Assembly (NCBI GenBank): GCA_003555415.1
Contig: PWHX01000105.1
Coordinates: forward strand, 1-23,030
Source of the DNA: Syntrophomonadaceae bacterium
Lineage (GTDB): Bacteria; Bacillota; Dethiobacteria; SKNC01
DNA length: 23,030 bases
Reading direction: 5' to 3'
Part shown: positions 22,092 through 23,030 of the stretch, one piece after another
Numbering within the stretch: the stretch's first letter is position 1
How the letters are laid out: each line of letters starts with the position of its first letter
The notes under the pieces: generated by a model
Databases searched by the model: none
Told to the model about the DNA's origin: nothing
Seen by the model: only the letters and a program-made list of their open reading frames with translations
Translations under genes and position numbers: made by a program

Positions 22092-22940
22092 TTAACAAAG
22101 CTTATCTCCTGCTTCTTCTATAACCAGATCAATATTTCTTTCATGCGCCGGCATCAATTCCTCTCCAACGTAATCTCCTTTATAGTGCATACCTTTAAGT
22201 ACATCTTTTATCTCTATGGTAGCTAGCCCCTGGAAAAATAAATCTTCTGCCTGACCTGTCAGGTTTTCCAAATAATCAATATCTACGTCAATTCTTTTTA
22301 AAATTTCACTGCTTCCCTTTGCTATACTCCCATGCCCGGGAACCACATATTTAAGATCATACTTTTCAACTAGCGATTTAGCCATTTTTAACGTTTCTAT
22401 ATATTTATCACTATTATACATCACTAAAGGGAACTCATTATCAGACAGTGTGTCACCGGAAAACAATACCCCCTTGTCTTTAATAAGAACGAAAAGAGAA
22501 TCCCGGGTATGACCCGGAGCAGCCAGTAATGAAATAGAACCTTTTGGGAACTGCAAGTCCAGCTTGTCCTCAAAGGTAACATCAATAGAAGGAAAAACAA
22601 AGTCTGGACGTTCAATTTCGCAAGCTTCATCAGCTTCCCTTAGATGCTCCACCTGAGCATCCTTAGAACAATGCTCAAAACTTGCCTGAGCAACTTTTTG
22701 AGCTTCAGGGAAATAATAGCCTCCCGTTATATGGTCAAAATCTGAATGGGTGTAAATCAAATATTTTTGAGAAGTGTCTTTATCTTTCATATATTCCCTT
22801 AATTGCATTAATTCTGAAGGAGAAAATCCCGGGTCTATTACTGCCCATCCATCTTCTTCCAGGTAAAATCCAGAGTTTAAGAACCAGTAGAAACTTTTAA
22901 ATAAATAACAGTTATCTTGGAATTGATCAATTTCAAACAT
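22092..22940 (-). CDS. Metallo-beta-lactamase-fold hydrolase
   Basis: MBL-fold protein of 282 aa. It starts with the typical N-terminal strand CYLFKS and VIDPGFSPSEL. The metal motif reads THSDFDH (His65, Asp67, Asp69, His70), where the commonest form is HxHxDH, so the second His is an Asp. Further ligands are His144 in APGHTRDS, Asp163 in LFSGDTLSDNEFP and His203 in VPGHGS. The C-terminal region (about 215-282) is helical. There is no signal peptide. ATG follows AGGAGGG. Substrate is unknown; thioesterase/glyoxalase-II-like or lactonase-like hydrolysis are reasonable. The promoter lies within the window end, so this is the first gene of its transcript. Confidence 0.88.
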   Translation of the reverse strand: MFEIDQFQDNCYLFKSFYWFLNSGFYLEEDGWAVIDPGFSPSELMQLREYMKDKDTSQKYLIYTHSDFDHITGGYYFPEAQKVAQASFEHCSKDAQVEHLREADEACEIERPDFVFPSIDVTFEDKLDLQFPKGSISLLAAPGHTRDSLFVLIKDKGVLFSGDTLSDNEFPLVMYNSDKYIETLKMAKSLVEKYDLKYVVPGHGSIAKGSSEILKRIDVDIDYLENLTGQAEDLFFQGLATIEIKDVLKGMHYKGDYVGEELMPAHERNIDLVIEEAGDKLC

Positions 22941-22988
22941 TTAAAACCCTCCTAATAATATTTTATTTACATTATATTTAGTATCCTT

Positions 22989-22997
22989 ATTATAACA
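22989..22997 (-). promoter_or_regulatory. Extended -10 promoter for the metallo-hydrolase gene
   Basis: On the minus strand TGTTATAAT forms an extended -10 (TGnTATAAT; TATAAT at plus 22989-22994). It is about 50 bases upstream of the ATG. The -35 region is AT-rich without a good TTGACA match, which an extended -10 can tolerate. Confidence 0.45.
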
Positions 22998-23030
22998 TGT
23001 TTAATTTAAATTTTTAAATATAAAAAGCAC

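Overview
The window looks like chromosomal DNA of a low-G+C, endospore-forming Firmicute, most likely an anaerobic clostridial lineage. The signs are an AbrB-type regulator with the near-canonical B. subtilis-like N-terminus, a textbook T-box leader, two CgeB-family (spore maturation) glycosyltransferases, strong Shine-Dalgarno sites, many TTG/GTG starts and AT-rich intergenic DNA. No rRNA, tRNA, IS element, prophage or CRISPR array is visible.

Layout. (1) 99-2284, minus: an OmpR-type response regulator and its membrane histidine kinase, overlapping by 4 bases. (2) 2402-2859, minus: an abrB-like gene with its own promoter and terminator. (3) 2946-10782: a glycan locus. A plus-strand pair (CgeB-like glycosyltransferase, SDR sugar-nucleotide epimerase) runs into a five-gene minus-strand operon: DegT/WbpE-type aminotransferase, WbpA-type UDP-HexNAc dehydrogenase, fused WbpB/WbpD-type oxidoreductase-acetyltransferase, CE4/NodB-like protein, second CgeB-like glycosyltransferase. 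The two transcription units meet tail to tail with a 17-base overlap. Both are preceded by sequences fitting the sigma-K consensus (AC-N16/17-CATAnnnTA). (4) 10803-12362, minus: an asparagine-synthetase-like gene whose glutaminase cysteine is replaced by serine, with a strong terminator. (5) 12543-16781: GH25 lysozyme (plus), TPR protein (minus), MFS transporter (plus), MscS-type channel (minus). (6) 16828-18780, minus: a T-box leader, an Lrp/AsnC regulator and a PLP aminotransferase. (7) 18862-22940: glutamine-dependent NAD+ synthetase, a DUF3179 protein, a 46-residue single-pass membrane protein on the plus strand, and a metallo-beta-lactamase-fold hydrolase.

How the genes work together. 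The minus operon of region 3 encodes, in three proteins, the four activities that convert UDP-GlcNAc to UDP-2,3-diacetamido-2,3-dideoxyglucuronic acid, known from Pseudomonas and Bordetella O-antigens. The nearby epimerase, CE4-like protein and two CgeB-like transferases would modify and attach the sugar. The sigma-K-like promoters and CgeB homology suggest a mother-cell programme that glycosylates the spore surface; this is an inference. The cysteine-less AsnB-like protein next door could be an ammonia-dependent asparagine synthetase or a uronic-acid amidating enzyme. Region 6 is a separate amino-acid-responsive unit controlled by uncharged tRNA (specifier AGC/Ser or GCC/Ala). The remaining genes are ordinary housekeeping or accessory functions.
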